NCBI GenBank assembly: GCA_963675945.1 | Contig: OY780932.1 | Location: 2,170,001 to 2,234,000 of the forward strand | Length of the DNA stretch: 64,000 nucleotides | DNA from: G963556115 sp963675945 | Lineage (GTDB): Bacteria; Planctomycetota; SZUA-567 | Reading direction: 5' to 3' | Part shown: positions 16,288 through 25,331 of the stretch, piece by piece | Layout of the letters: the number at the start of each line of letters is the position of its first letter | Position numbering within the stretch: the first letter of the stretch is position 1 | Notes under the pieces: model-generated | Told to the model about the DNA's origin: nothing | The model's input: only the letters and a program-made list of their open reading frames with translations | Database searches by the model: none | Made by a program: the position numbers and the translations under genes

Positions 16288-16661
16288 TGATAAGGTGAAT
16301 CAGTCTCAACTCGGCTGAGGGCTAATTCGGCAGTTTACCCAGTGGCATGGGCGGTTGGCACACTCTTTTCAAAGGTGTGTCTAAGACGTTGCTGTTGGCC
16401 GGGGCTGCGAGTTTAATCATAGGAAGCTGAGAATTACAACTCAAATAATTGCTCTGCGTAGGAAGCTCAGATTTTTCTCGCCAACTATTAAAGCTTAGCC
16501 ATACTACCGCTTGAGCAGCTGGAAAAGCAGGCATACAACTCATTTCTTACTAGTTCGGAGTTCGCCTGAGTCCTAACGAAAATATTGCCTGCTTCGTGAC
16601 TTATCACTTGCGAACGCTACTTGACTCTAGTCGAGAGTGAACAATACGTTTGTATGGGCTA
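16288..16661. other. Intergenic region, no recognisable gene
   Basis: 374 bases. It contains CTCAAC.CGGCTGAGG (about 16302-16319), similar to the stem at 6356-6373, and a short ACACTCTTT/AAGGTGTGT stem (about 16360-16381). A 73-codon minus-strand frame at 16322-16543 has no ribosome site and no family resemblance I can see. Confidence 0.4.
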
Positions 16662-19013
16662 TTATTGGCTGTTGATAGCTTCTCTAACGATCTGGAGGAG
16701 TTCTTTGCTCCGGTACGGCTTGGAGATAAAGCTGAACAGGCCGTCGCTGAGCATTTCGTTTATGATCTCATCCTCGGTGAATCCTGAAGCGAGGATTACC
16801 TGTACCTCCGGATCAATCTTTTGGAGCTCTTTGAAGCAGTCACGGCCATTCATCTCCGGCATGATCATATCAAGGATTACCAGCTGGAAGCGCTCCGGAT
16901 GCTGCCGGAAGAGCCTCAGACCTTCCCTGCCGCCGTCGGCAATGCTGGCGCAAAACCCTGCTTCTTCGAGAATTCGTGCTGCTGTGACGCGCATGATATA
17001 TTCGTCATCTATAATTAGAATGTGACCTTGACTAGGCGAGACTTCTTCTTCGTCTTCCTCCTTCTGACTGGTTTCGTATTCGCTGGCGGGTAGGAGTAGG
17101 GTAAAGGTTGTACCTGCGCCCTCAATACTCGATACCGAGATACTCCCTTTATGCTGCTGAATGGTACCGTATACCGCTGATAAGCCGAGACCGGTACCCT
17201 TGCCGTCCTTGTTTGTGGTGAAGAAAGGTTCGAAGATGTTCTCCAGATTTCTCGCCGGAATTCCGCAGCCGGTATCGGTTACCTTGATCTCAATAAAATC
17301 TCCAGAGTTGAGCTCCGGGTGAACCCGGCGGCAGTACTCGCTGTCGAGATTGACATCCCGGCTGGTAATGATCAGCTTGCCTTCATTGCTGATGGCGTTT
17401 GCGGCATTGATTCCGAGGTTGATAAAGATGTTCTGCAGTTGCGAAGGGCTACCGTAGACACCGTGCCTGGAAGCAGTAAGTTCTGTGTATATCTCTAAAC
17501 GTTTGTCAATACTACGTTTGAGTAGTTCTACGGAATCCCTGATGATGGTGTGAATATTGGCGTTGGAAAATGGGACATTGGTTTTGCGGGCAAAGGCGAG
17601 AAGCTTGCGGGTCAGGGTTGCGGCTTTCTCCGAGGTATCGATAATCATATTGACGTAGCCGACTGACTCTTCATCACCGGCAACATTCTTGGCAAGAAGT
17701 TCTGAGAATCCGATTATGCCCCCAAGCATGTTGTTGAAGTCATGGGCGACACCGCCGGCTAATTGACCGATCGCTTCCATGCGCTGGCTGTGTTTGAGGC
17801 GCCTTTCAATCTCAATCTCCTCGGTTATATCCTTGAGGACGAGTACGACCCCTTTGAGTAGCCGGGAGTCTGAAGTGATGGGTGAGGCTGAGATCGAGAC
17901 CAGATACTTTTTTTCCAGCCGGGAGATCAGTGAGGAGCCGCGTTTGAGTCGCTGGGTCTCTTTGGTTTCAATGACTTTTTGTACAGGGTTGGGCAGATGT
18001 TCTCTCTCGTCCTCGGTCTTGAGGGTCAGCACCTGGTTGATATCCTGACCAATCGCTTCCCCAGCTTCCCAGCCGGTAATCGTGCAGGCAACTGGGTTTA
18101 TCCGGGTTATGATCCTGTTGATATCGGTGGAGATAACACCGTCACCGATAGCATTGAGGGTCGTTCTGAGATTATTGGCGGTATTTAAAGCGTCCTGCTG
18201 CTGGTTGAGAAGGATGTCGATGATCTTGCTGACCGCTATCCCGGACAGCATGAAGGCGAGTATGACAAATGTTCGCATACAGACTTCATGAATATCATTT
18301 AGAGGTAGGAAGTAGTCCCTAAGCGTATAACCTTCTACCGGGAACCAGAGTATGCCAAAGAATGAATCTGCAACCCAGAAGTAAATTGAGAGTAAAATAG
18401 CATTTTCTAGCGGTATATACTTGAGTCCGGAACTCTCAGGGAGGGAGGGAGTGTGCTTGCTGTAGTTCTGGGGCAGGCTGAAGAGATAGATAAAGATTGG
18501 TGAGGCAAAGATAATGGTGCCGATGGAATGTGCCAGAGTCCATTTAAAGAAGTCTGGGGCAAAGTTTGCTGCGTCTACCAGACCGAGCAGGTATTTCGTT
18601 CCTATGCCGCCAAGCGCAGTAAGCAGCGGGGTAATAATTAGAGCCAGGCAGAAGCAAAGCAGGACTATATAATAGGTCTTTAAAGGCTTTTGGACTTCGA
18701 TAATCCGGTGCATCATCCAGGCGGTGAGTTGTGGTGCAAGGCTGTTCATTACTGAGATACCGAGGGCAAATTCCCAAGAACTGCCCAGAGTTAGATAATT
18801 GGCGAGAAAGGCGCCTAGAGCGAGGCCGGGGGTGATCTTTAATCCATAATAATAGGCGGCAGCAAAGGCAATACCAGCCGCAGGCCAGATTGGCATGGGT
18901 AGAAGCCCTATCTCTTTAAGTAGTAGGTAATTAGTGTAGGATAAGCCCCAGTAAATCAGTGCAAGAATAATATTTTGCAGAATTAAGCCGGTGTTTTTAG
19001 CAGTTTTTTCCAT
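16662..19013 (-). CDS. Hybrid sensor histidine kinase (MASE1-PAS-HisKA-HATPase-REC)
   Basis: 783 residues. Eight or so membrane helices in the first ~275 residues form a MASE1 sensor (LPMPIWPAAGIAFAAAYYYG is typical). A PAS domain covers about 285-405 (ALNTANNLRTTLNAIGDGVI...). The kinase core has His424 in GGVAHDFNNMLGG, N-box NLGINAANAI, G-boxes DTGCGIP and GKGTGLGLSAVYG, with FEPFFTTN between. A C-terminal receiver domain carries phospho-acceptor Asp715 in VILDMIMPEM and a conserved Lys in FISKPY. It should autophosphorylate and pass phosphate to its own receiver, then to an unlinked partner. The signal is unknown and no output gene is adjacent. Confidence 0.93.
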   Translation of the reverse strand: MEKTAKNTGLILQNIILALIYWGLSYTNYLLLKEIGLLPMPIWPAAGIAFAAAYYYGLKITPGLALGAFLANYLTLGSSWEFALGISVMNSLAPQLTAWMMHRIIEVQKPLKTYYIVLLCFCLALIITPLLTALGGIGTKYLLGLVDAANFAPDFFKWTLAHSIGTIIFASPIFIYLFSLPQNYSKHTPSLPESSGLKYIPLENAILLSIYFWVADSFFGILWFPVEGYTLRDYFLPLNDIHEVCMRTFVILAFMLSGIAVSKIIDILLNQQQDALNTANNLRTTLNAIGDGVISTDINRIITRINPVACTITGWEAGEAIGQDINQVLTLKTEDEREHLPNPVQKVIETKETQRLKRGSSLISRLEKKYLVSISASPITSDSRLLKGVVLVLKDITEEIEIERRLKHSQRMEAIGQLAGGVAHDFNNMLGGIIGFSELLAKNVAGDEESVGYVNMIIDTSEKAATLTRKLLAFARKTNVPFSNANIHTIIRDSVELLKRSIDKRLEIYTELTASRHGVYGSPSQLQNIFINLGINAANAISNEGKLIITSRDVNLDSEYCRRVHPELNSGDFIEIKVTDTGCGIPARNLENIFEPFFTTNKDGKGTGLGLSAVYGTIQQHKGSISVSSIEGAGTTFTLLLPASEYETSQKEEDEEEVSPSQGHILIIDDEYIMRVTAARILEEAGFCASIADGGREGLRLFRQHPERFQLVILDMIMPEMNGRDCFKELQKIDPEVQVILASGFTEDEIINEMLSDGLFSFISKPYRSKELLQIVREAINSQ

Positions 19014-19503
19014 ACCTACTCGTCTCTCTCCCGGTTGTGGGATATATTATGCTAAGATTGTTAGCATACTTGTTAGTTTAGCATAACACTATTCTTGGCT
19101 TAGTACAAATTTTTTTTTTAAATAATAGTGATTATTGTTATGCGCTTGAATCCAAAATATATCTAGCAAATGATAATAACAAAATATTCACTCAATTGTT
19201 TGTGTGTGTAAAATATCGCTGACTAGGGTGGCGAGTGGGGTTTGATTGCTGTAAGTGTTTGTTTTTTAAAGATATAGTGTGATAATGGGTGGACTGCGGC
19301 GGTGAGGAGGAGGACGTTGGAAGTTGAGATAAACTCGTGTTCATTATTGATATTATTTGGTTAAAGTTGTATTGTTTTATGCATTAAGTGCGAAGATATA
19401 CTGATTGTATAGTGTAGGGCAGATTGTTACTGTGAGAAGAGGTGATAGGGTTTGATGGGGCGGGTATTGGACGTTTTCTGGATAGGAGGCGTGAGTGGAG
19501 TGT
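19014..19503. other. AT-rich intergenic region, nothing recognised
   Basis: About 490 bases between two minus-strand genes. It should hold the kinase promoter next to 19014. I see no coding frame of note, no hairpin terminator and no repeat. Confidence 0.4.
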
Positions 19504-20010
19504 TTAGATATTTCTGCTGTCATATGCCCAGTGGAGTAGTGCTTGGCGTTGGCGGGGGCGGCAGGTAAGCTCCAGTGGAGGGCAATTCTTTTTGATTTGG
19601 GCGATGTGGCGGCGCATGGCACGCCAGCGTTGTATCTGTCTGGCGTCGTCACGGCAGCGTCTACCCAGATAATACCGGCAGTACCATTGAAACCAGCCGC
19701 GGGGATCCTCCGGATATATCCAGTCTTTCTGTTGCCAGACCGAAAGGGGTTGGGAGGCTTTGACCTTGAAATAGTTGAGCGCCGGGTTGTGCCTGGAGGG
19801 GCTGAGTTTGGCGTTAATAAACCAGCTTTGGGGGAACTCTTCGCGGCAGTCGGTAAGATATTTACCGCCGAAGACACCAAGTTCGAGCATCTCTTTGGGG
19901 GTAAGCTCTGGGGAAAAGTCAGCGGCGAAAGACTCTCCCTCTGGTTCAGTAAGGGTATAAATATAGTCTTTTTGCATCTTGTCATTGACGATTACACGAC
20001 AGGGGCGCAT
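19504..20010 (-). CDS. Conserved protein of unknown function
   Basis: 168 residues from the ATG at 20010 (GGAG 7 nt upstream; an in-frame ATG six codons earlier lacks a good site). The protein is rich in Trp, Arg and Tyr: ELGVFGGKYLTDCREEFPQSWF near residue 46, HNPALNYFKVKASQPLSVWQQKDWI, then DPRGWFQWYCRYYLGRRCRDDARQI near residue 103 and RWRAMRRHIAQIKKNC. The block WFQWYCRYY.GRR..DD.RQI.RW looks strongly conserved and is familiar from uncharacterised proteins in bacteria and fungi. It has no signal peptide and no membrane segment; the dense Arg/Trp suggests nucleic acid contact, which is a guess. Confidence 0.75.
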   Translation of the reverse strand: MRPCRVIVNDKMQKDYIYTLTEPEGESFAADFSPELTPKEMLELGVFGGKYLTDCREEFPQSWFINAKLSPSRHNPALNYFKVKASQPLSVWQQKDWIYPEDPRGWFQWYCRYYLGRRCRDDARQIQRWRAMRRHIAQIKKNCPPLELTCRPRQRQALLHWAYDSRNI

Positions 20011-20542
20011 GGTTTCTCTCCAACTCATGTATAGGTTTATGATAGAGGATTATGTGGTTTAAAGCAAATGGAAATCAGCGTATTGTTGCAGGTAGTGGTA
20101 ATTATTTTTGCTTGAGTTTTATGGAAAGGGTTTGTGCTTAGTAGTGTTTGTACAGGAGTATAGTAATTTTAATAGTTTATGTTTAAAAGAGTTATAAAAA
20201 ATATTATGTTTTGCAATTTTTGTGCGCTAATCACTTAGTCTTCATTAGGCTCAATTAAACATAATAATTTATTATTTACAACGCAGTTAAATAATTACTC
20301 ACGAAAATGTGATCAAACGCATAGCGTTTGCTCGGGTGTAGAGGGGCTTGATGCCTGTAAAGGGTGCGAGAAGCCCCAGACAAAAGAATGAATACCTTGT
20401 CTTGAACTTATTTTTATTACAAGATAGTAGTTGCCAATTTTGTTAAAATTTACTAAAGTAATATATTGAATTGTACTTGGAAGGATAGCTCTGCGCGACT
20501 CTGAGGTAGGGTTGGCAGGTTTGCGGGCGACTTTAGGAGGAA
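20011..20542. other. Intergenic region with paired hairpins before the diguanylate cyclase
   Basis: About 530 bases. Two stems stand out: CAAACGC-ATA-GCGTTTG (20314-20330) and GGGGCTT (20343-20349) with AAGCCCC (20371-20377), loop 21 nt with an inner TGCC/GGGTGC-like pairing. They lie 170 nt before the diguanylate cyclase start and could be a structured leader. They do not fit the c-di-GMP riboswitch consensus that I know. The rest is AT-rich. Confidence 0.4.
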
Positions 20543-21649
20543 GTGAAAATTAGAATCTTTGAGTATATCAGGTTCGTCAAGAAGCACAGTTTTGAGGTAA
20601 ACGTGATGGTTCTGCTCAACCTCCTGGTCGGGGTTGAGGCAGCGATTACTATGATTTTATATATTATTCTTGCCGCCAGAATGGAGATTGTATTATTTTG
20701 GGGGAGTATTCTGGTTCTTACCATTGTCTTTGCCGAACTTGCCTTACATGAACGGTTTGAGCGGCTGGCTCGAGCTTTACTGGTGTACGGCACGACCTTT
20801 GTTCTCCTGCCGGTATGGGCGTTGGTATATGGCTGTGTCGCTCTGATCTCGGTATTTTATGTCGTTACGATACTCTTTGCATTGAATGTGGTTGCGACCA
20901 GGTTGCAGCGGTTTATTATCAATCCGGTGGTGGCGTTCTTTATGATCGGGGTAATGGGGCATGAGTATTATGCTCATAATTACCTGGTAATTATGCCAAT
21001 AGAAGGGGATTTGGTCTTATATTATATCATTATTACGCCGCTGGCATTGATGCTCGGTATGGGTGTGGTGGTATATATGACCGATCGCTACAAGCATGAG
21101 CACCAACTCTTGGAAGAGAAGAACGAAGAACTGCAGCAGCTGATGCGTATCGATACTTTGACCGGGTTGTATAATAAAAAATTTCTCAACGAACAGTTGA
21201 AGGTGCTGATGGCACTCTCCAGACGGGATGAATGCCCACTCAGTATACTGGTGATTGATATTGATTTCTTCAAGAATTATAACGATATGTACGGGCATAT
21301 ACAGGGGGATCAGTGCCTGGTAGAAGTGTCGGAGATCATCAATCATTCGGTGCTGCGTCAGAGTGACAGCGTCTTTCGGTTTGGCGGGGAGGAATTCGTG
21401 GTGCTACTGTATAACGTCGGCTCAGAGTCTGGGGAGATTGTGGGGCAGCGCATAGTCGATAATGTGCGTGAGGCGCGAATAAAACATATCGGCTCTGAGA
21501 TAGCAGAATTTATTACGGTCAGCGCCGGGCTTTTTACCTATGACGGCAAGAAGGACATGACCACCAATTCGGTGATTAGAATGGGGGATGAAGCGCTCTA
21601 TATGGCTAAAAAAGGGGGTCGGGATCAAATCTGCACCCTTTATGTATAA
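20543..21649 (+). CDS. Membrane diguanylate cyclase (GGDEF)
   Basis: 368 residues from GTG 20543 (AGGAGG only 2 nt upstream); ATG 20606 with GAGGT at 7 nt is an equally good start. Five or six membrane helices fill the first ~180 residues, then a coiled linker (EHQLLEEKNEELQQLM) and a GGDEF domain from DTLTGLYNKKFLNEQL. The active loop is RFGGEEFVVLL, and IDIDFFKNYND carries the metal Asp, so it should make c-di-GMP. There is no RxxD inhibitory site five residues upstream of GGEEF that I can see. Membrane part is not a recognised sensor family. Confidence 0.9.
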   Translation: MKIRIFEYIRFVKKHSFEVNVMVLLNLLVGVEAAITMILYIILAARMEIVLFWGSILVLTIVFAELALHERFERLARALLVYGTTFVLLPVWALVYGCVALISVFYVVTILFALNVVATRLQRFIINPVVAFFMIGVMGHEYYAHNYLVIMPIEGDLVLYYIIITPLALMLGMGVVVYMTDRYKHEHQLLEEKNEELQQLMRIDTLTGLYNKKFLNEQLKVLMALSRRDECPLSILVIDIDFFKNYNDMYGHIQGDQCLVEVSEIINHSVLRQSDSVFRFGGEEFVVLLYNVGSESGEIVGQRIVDNVREARIKHIGSEIAEFITVSAGLFTYDGKKDMTTNSVIRMGDEALYMAKKGGRDQICTLYV

Positions 21650-21686
21650 CTTACGGTATATTACGTAATTATATAGTTTTTTTCTC

Positions 21687-21714
21687 TTGACCTAAATTTA
21701 AAGCTGGGTATCCT
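21687..21714 (+). promoter_or_regulatory. Putative promoter of the CheX-like gene
   Basis: TTGACC (21687-21692), 16-nt spacer, TATCCT (21709-21714), 62 nt before the ATG. Confidence 0.45.
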
Positions 21715-21775
21715 TGAGTCTGTTTGTTTGCGTTATATTTGGTCCGACTGATTATTCGGTTAGCAAGGGTTGATA

Positions 21776-22273
21776 ATGAAGCTATTAAGAATTGATGAAA
21801 AGCTTGTAGGGGTTATGGTCAAATCGGCACGTGATGGGTTGGCTATGGCCGGACTTAAACCGGTGCCGGTGGGAGCAAGCAGAAGGTTTACCTGTACCCG
21901 GGAGGTTACGGCAATTATCGGCTGTGCCGGAAATTGTAACGGCTCTATAATGATCAATACCTCGGAGGAAGGGGCAATGTTCCTGGCCAGTAAGATGCTG
22001 GCGGAGGAGATGACTGAACTGGATAACAATGTGCTGGACGGTCTGTGTGAGATCTGTAATATCATTGCCGGGCAGACCAAGGCTGTACTCTCGGTGACCG
22101 AGTATAAGTTTGACAAGATTAGTACGCCTTCGGTTGTGGTTGGTTCCAACTACTTTATCTCGCATTATAAGGGGGCGACAACCATTAGCGTTGATTTTGA
22201 ACTTGAAGGGATTGTGCCTAATCCGCGCCAGGATCTCTCCTTTACCATCGCGATGTTCTTGGTTAAGATTTAA
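21776..22273 (+). CDS. CheX-like chemotaxis phosphatase
   Basis: 165 residues from ATG 21776 (AAGGG 6 nt upstream; TTG 21770 is an alternative). The CheC/CheX fold is indicated by IIGCAGNCNGSIMINTSEEGAMFLAS in the first half and the phosphatase helix LDGLCEICNIIAGQTKAVLS, in which the Glu and Asn of EICN are the active pair. Only one such helix is present, as in CheX rather than CheC. It would dephosphorylate a CheY-type receiver. It may serve the chemoreceptor at 54283 or other unlinked signalling genes. Confidence 0.85.
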   Translation: MKLLRIDEKLVGVMVKSARDGLAMAGLKPVPVGASRRFTCTREVTAIIGCAGNCNGSIMINTSEEGAMFLASKMLAEEMTELDNNVLDGLCEICNIIAGQTKAVLSVTEYKFDKISTPSVVVGSNYFISHYKGATTISVDFELEGIVPNPRQDLSFTIAMFLVKI

Positions 22274-22358
22274 GTACTTGTATTTACCTGAGTTACAAAA
22301 AGGTTGAATGCCTTTTGCGAAATACTGCGCGGTATTATTTTGGGGATGATAATTCTCT

Positions 22359-22389
22359 GCCACTACTTATTGAGTAGTGGCTTTTTTTT
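22359..22389 (+). terminator. Rho-independent terminator of the CheX-like gene
   Basis: GCCACTACT-TATTG-AGTAGTGGC followed by eight T residues. It separates the signalling genes from the feo/fez block. Confidence 0.95.
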
Positions 22390-22390
22390 G

Positions 22391-22756
22391 TGGGGGAAAA
22401 ACCGAGAATTGTCTAATACCAGTTAACCGTCTTGAGCTTGATTATACTAAGTTTTAGAGAAATTGCGCATAAAAAATAATATGCTGATTGGCGAAGTTCA
22501 TCATGTTTGGCTGGTCGTTACTCTCCGTGTTTTACGCTATAATGCGGCTGGGGCTAGGATGCTGTTTCTTATGAAAATGTGCTAAAATGTTAGCGCTAAA
22601 ATATGAGATTGGATTATTTGGCGGTATAAAAATAATTTTTATGTTGAAAAAAAACCAAGAGTTATTATAGTCTTAAGAAAGTTAAATGAGTAAAACTTAA
22701 TTATATCGCAAAGATAAAGTTTTAAACAGGCAATTGTGCCGGTATGGAGGATTATA
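22391..22756 (+). promoter_or_regulatory. Leader/promoter region of the feo-fez operon
   Basis: 366 bases with several control-like elements: a -10-like TATAAT at 22538-22543; direct repeats GCTAAAAT at 22581-22588 and 22595-22602 flanking the perfect palindrome TTAGCGCTAA (22590-22599); and an inverted repeat AAAACTT (22693-22699)/AAGTTTT (22718-22724) shortly before the feoA ribosome site. No exact Fur or DtxR box was found. Iron-responsive control is expected from the genes but is inference. Confidence 0.4.
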
Positions 22757-22987
22757 ATGCAGATAAATATGCGTGAGATGAATAGTAATCAGGCTGGAGT
22801 AGTGACGGCGGTAGCGGCAAAAGGCGAACTCGGAAGAAGAATCAGGGATATGGGAATTATTCCGGGTACCGAGTTTACAGTGGTTGGACGCGCTCCGCTC
22901 TATGATCCGGTGGCAATACGTTTAAAAGGCTTTACCCTTACTCTGCGCAATAGTGAGGCGGATTATGTCTTCTGCCAGAGTGTGTAA
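22757..22987 (+). CDS. feoA: Ferrous iron transport protein A
   Basis: 76 residues from ATG 22757 with GGAGG 6 nt upstream (GTG 22736 lies before the ribosome site). An SH3-like FeoA domain: LGRRIRDMGIIPGTEFTVVGRAPLYDPVAIRLKGFTLTLRNSEADYV (quoted region 22835-22972; key elements are the RDMGIIPG turn and the DPVAIRLKG strand). FeoA is a small cytoplasmic partner of FeoB. It is the first gene of an eleven-gene run and lies 121 nt before feoB. Confidence 0.93.
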   Translation: MQINMREMNSNQAGVVTAVAAKGELGRRIRDMGIIPGTEFTVVGRAPLYDPVAIRLKGFTLTLRNSEADYVFCQSV

Positions 22988-23108
22988 GTTAGAGGGGGGG
23001 CTTTTTTTGTAGGCTGTGAGTTAGAGTCCTTTAAATTTGTTTCTTGAGTGGGTTGTTGTTAGTGTTGTGTTATATTGTGTGAATGCTTTAATTTAAGGAA
23101 GAGTTGGG

Positions 23109-25292
23109 ATGAAAAGCAGTCAGGGAAGAGGAGTGATAAAGGTTGCGCTCTCTGGGCAGCCTAATTGTGGCAAATCAACTATGTTCAATGTGCTTACCGG
23201 GGCTACAGCGCGGGTAGGAAACTATCCAGGAATTACTGTGGATCGTATGGAAGGGGTCTTTCAGACGGCGCAGTATGATATCAAGATTACCGACTTGCCG
23301 GGGACTTATTCGTTGAGCTCGTATTCCTTGGAAGAAGTTGTCGCCAGGGATGTAATTATAAATGAGCGTCCTGATGTAATCCTCTGTATGCTCGATGCTA
23401 CCGCTATTGAGCGTAGTCTATACTTGACGGTGCAGTTGATGGAACTGGGGATACCGGTAGTCGTCGGGCTTAATATGATGGATGCGGCGAGAAAATCCGG
23501 GGTGCATATTGACTCGAAGAAGCTGAGTCTGCTTATGAATACGCCGGTGGTGGAGTGTGTTGCCAAGCGCGGAGTAGGTAAAACGGAACTCATGCAGGAG
23601 GTGGTCAACATCTTTGAGTCTCGGGAGCAGGAGAAACATGAGCCGCTGCAGATCTCTTACGGTAATGAGCTTGATGTACTTCTGGATGAGATGAGCAGTG
23701 AGATTGAAAAGCATAATTTTCTGACTGAGCGTTACCCCGCGAGGTGGACAGCACTCAAATATCTTGAGGAGGATTCGGCCGTACTCAAGCATGGGGAGGC
23801 GGCAGGGAGTCTGCATGCAGAACTCCTTAGCAAGGTTGAGAAAATCAAGGATCATATTCAGAAAGCTCTCGACTCCTACCCGGAAGCAATTATCGCCGAT
23901 TATCGTTACGGATACATCAATGCGCTCTTAAGCGATGTTGTCGACCGTAAATCAAAGATCAGCTACGATGTCTCTGACAAAGTGGATATGGTGCTGACTC
24001 AGCGGTTTCTCGGTCCGCTGATTATGGTGGGTATTCTCTATCTGATGTTCTATGTAACCTTCAATGTCGGGGCGATACCTCAGGGCTGGGTTGAAGATCT
24101 TTTCGGTTGGTTTGCCGATCTGGCGGTTCGCTTTATTCCTGAAGGTTTGATGCGAAGCTTGGTGGTGAGCGGGATTATCGAGGGTGTGGGTGCGGTAATG
24201 GGCTTTGCGCCGTTGATTCTTATCATGTTTGCGATGCTGGTATTTCTGGAGGATCTGGGGTATATGTCGCGGGTGGCATATATGTTTGACCGGGTGTTGC
24301 GTACCTTTGGATTGCATGGCGCGTCGGTTATGCCCTTTATTCTCTCCGGCGGGATACCAGGAGGCTGTGCCGTGCCCGGAGTGATGACGGCGCGAACCCT
24401 CAGGAGTAAGAATGAACGACTGGCTACTATCTTTACCGCGCCTTACTTTGTCTGTGGGGCTAAAATTACCGCTTTTCTGGTACTCAGCGCCGCGTTCTTC
24501 CCTAAGCATGCCGATACCGTGATGCTGCTCTTGACGCTCTTGAGCTGGGTTGCGGCACTCCTCGTGAGCCTGTTACTGCGCAAGACGGTTATTACCGGGG
24601 AAGCGACGCCGTTTATTATGGAACTGCCGCCATATCGTATGCCGACATTCTATGGCGTGGGGGTGCATACTCTGGAGCGGGTATGGCAGTATGTCAAGAA
24701 GGCGGGTACGGTTATCTTTGCCATCTCGGTACTGATCTGGGTGGCGATGACCTTCCCGCAGTTGCCGACAGACGAGGAGCAGAAATTTGATCAGCAGATT
24801 CAGGAGCTCTCGACTCATTATAGTGGGGCTGAGTTGGCGAAGCAGTCTGCGGCGGTAGAGGCGAAGCGAGCGGAAGAGGAGTTGCGTCACTCGGTAGCCG
24901 GTAGAATCGGTACCGGAATGGAGACGGTTACCCAGTATGCAGGATTTAACTGGCGGGTCAATATTGCGCTTTTCGCCGGAGTTGCGGCCAAGGAGGTGAT
25001 CGTCTCGACCCTGTCGACGGCTTACTCGCTCGGTGAAGCCGATCCAGATGCGGTGGCAGAGGGTGAGGATATGGACTTTATTCAGCGTATGCGTGCGGAT
25101 CCGACCTGGACCATGCCGGCGATAGTCAGTGTATTCTTCTTTATGTTGCTGTATTGTCCGTGTTTTGTGACAATTGTGGTAATGGCGCGAGAATCTTCCT
25201 GGCCGTGGGCGATCTTTACCTGTGTGGCCAGTATGCTCGGCTCATTTATATTAGCGGTGCTGATTTATCAGGCAGGTACTCATATCTTTTGA
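23109..25292 (+). CDS. feoB: Ferrous iron transport protein B
   Basis: 727 residues. The N-terminal G domain has G1 GQPNCGKST, the switch region NYPGITVDR, G3 DLPGTYSL, G4 NMMD and G5-like VAKRG, followed by the helical GDI domain. The membrane part contains the two Gate motifs, with FILSGGIPGGCAVPGVMTAR (near residue 415) and AGVAAKEVIVSTLS (near residue 622) and the conserved CPCF near residue 688. It moves Fe(II) across the inner membrane. The next gene starts 39 nt later, so the iron importer is directly coupled to the ferrosome-like genes. Confidence 0.96.
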   Translation: MKSSQGRGVIKVALSGQPNCGKSTMFNVLTGATARVGNYPGITVDRMEGVFQTAQYDIKITDLPGTYSLSSYSLEEVVARDVIINERPDVILCMLDATAIERSLYLTVQLMELGIPVVVGLNMMDAARKSGVHIDSKKLSLLMNTPVVECVAKRGVGKTELMQEVVNIFESREQEKHEPLQISYGNELDVLLDEMSSEIEKHNFLTERYPARWTALKYLEEDSAVLKHGEAAGSLHAELLSKVEKIKDHIQKALDSYPEAIIADYRYGYINALLSDVVDRKSKISYDVSDKVDMVLTQRFLGPLIMVGILYLMFYVTFNVGAIPQGWVEDLFGWFADLAVRFIPEGLMRSLVVSGIIEGVGAVMGFAPLILIMFAMLVFLEDLGYMSRVAYMFDRVLRTFGLHGASVMPFILSGGIPGGCAVPGVMTARTLRSKNERLATIFTAPYFVCGAKITAFLVLSAAFFPKHADTVMLLLTLLSWVAALLVSLLLRKTVITGEATPFIMELPPYRMPTFYGVGVHTLERVWQYVKKAGTVIFAISVLIWVAMTFPQLPTDEEQKFDQQIQELSTHYSGAELAKQSAAVEAKRAEEELRHSVAGRIGTGMETVTQYAGFNWRVNIALFAGVAAKEVIVSTLSTAYSLGEADPDAVAEGEDMDFIQRMRADPTWTMPAIVSVFFFMLLYCPCFVTIVVMARESSWPWAIFTCVASMLGSFILAVLIYQAGTHIF

Positions 25293-25331
25293 GTGTTTAA
25301 AAGTGTTTAGCAAGATATAGAAGATGGAATA

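Noticed and set aside
16322..16543. 73-codon minus-strand frame after queE
   Set aside because: No ribosome site, no recognised family and atypical composition.
19377..19985. 202-codon minus-strand frame
   Set aside because: Overlaps the conserved WFQWYCRYY protein in another frame and has no ribosome site.
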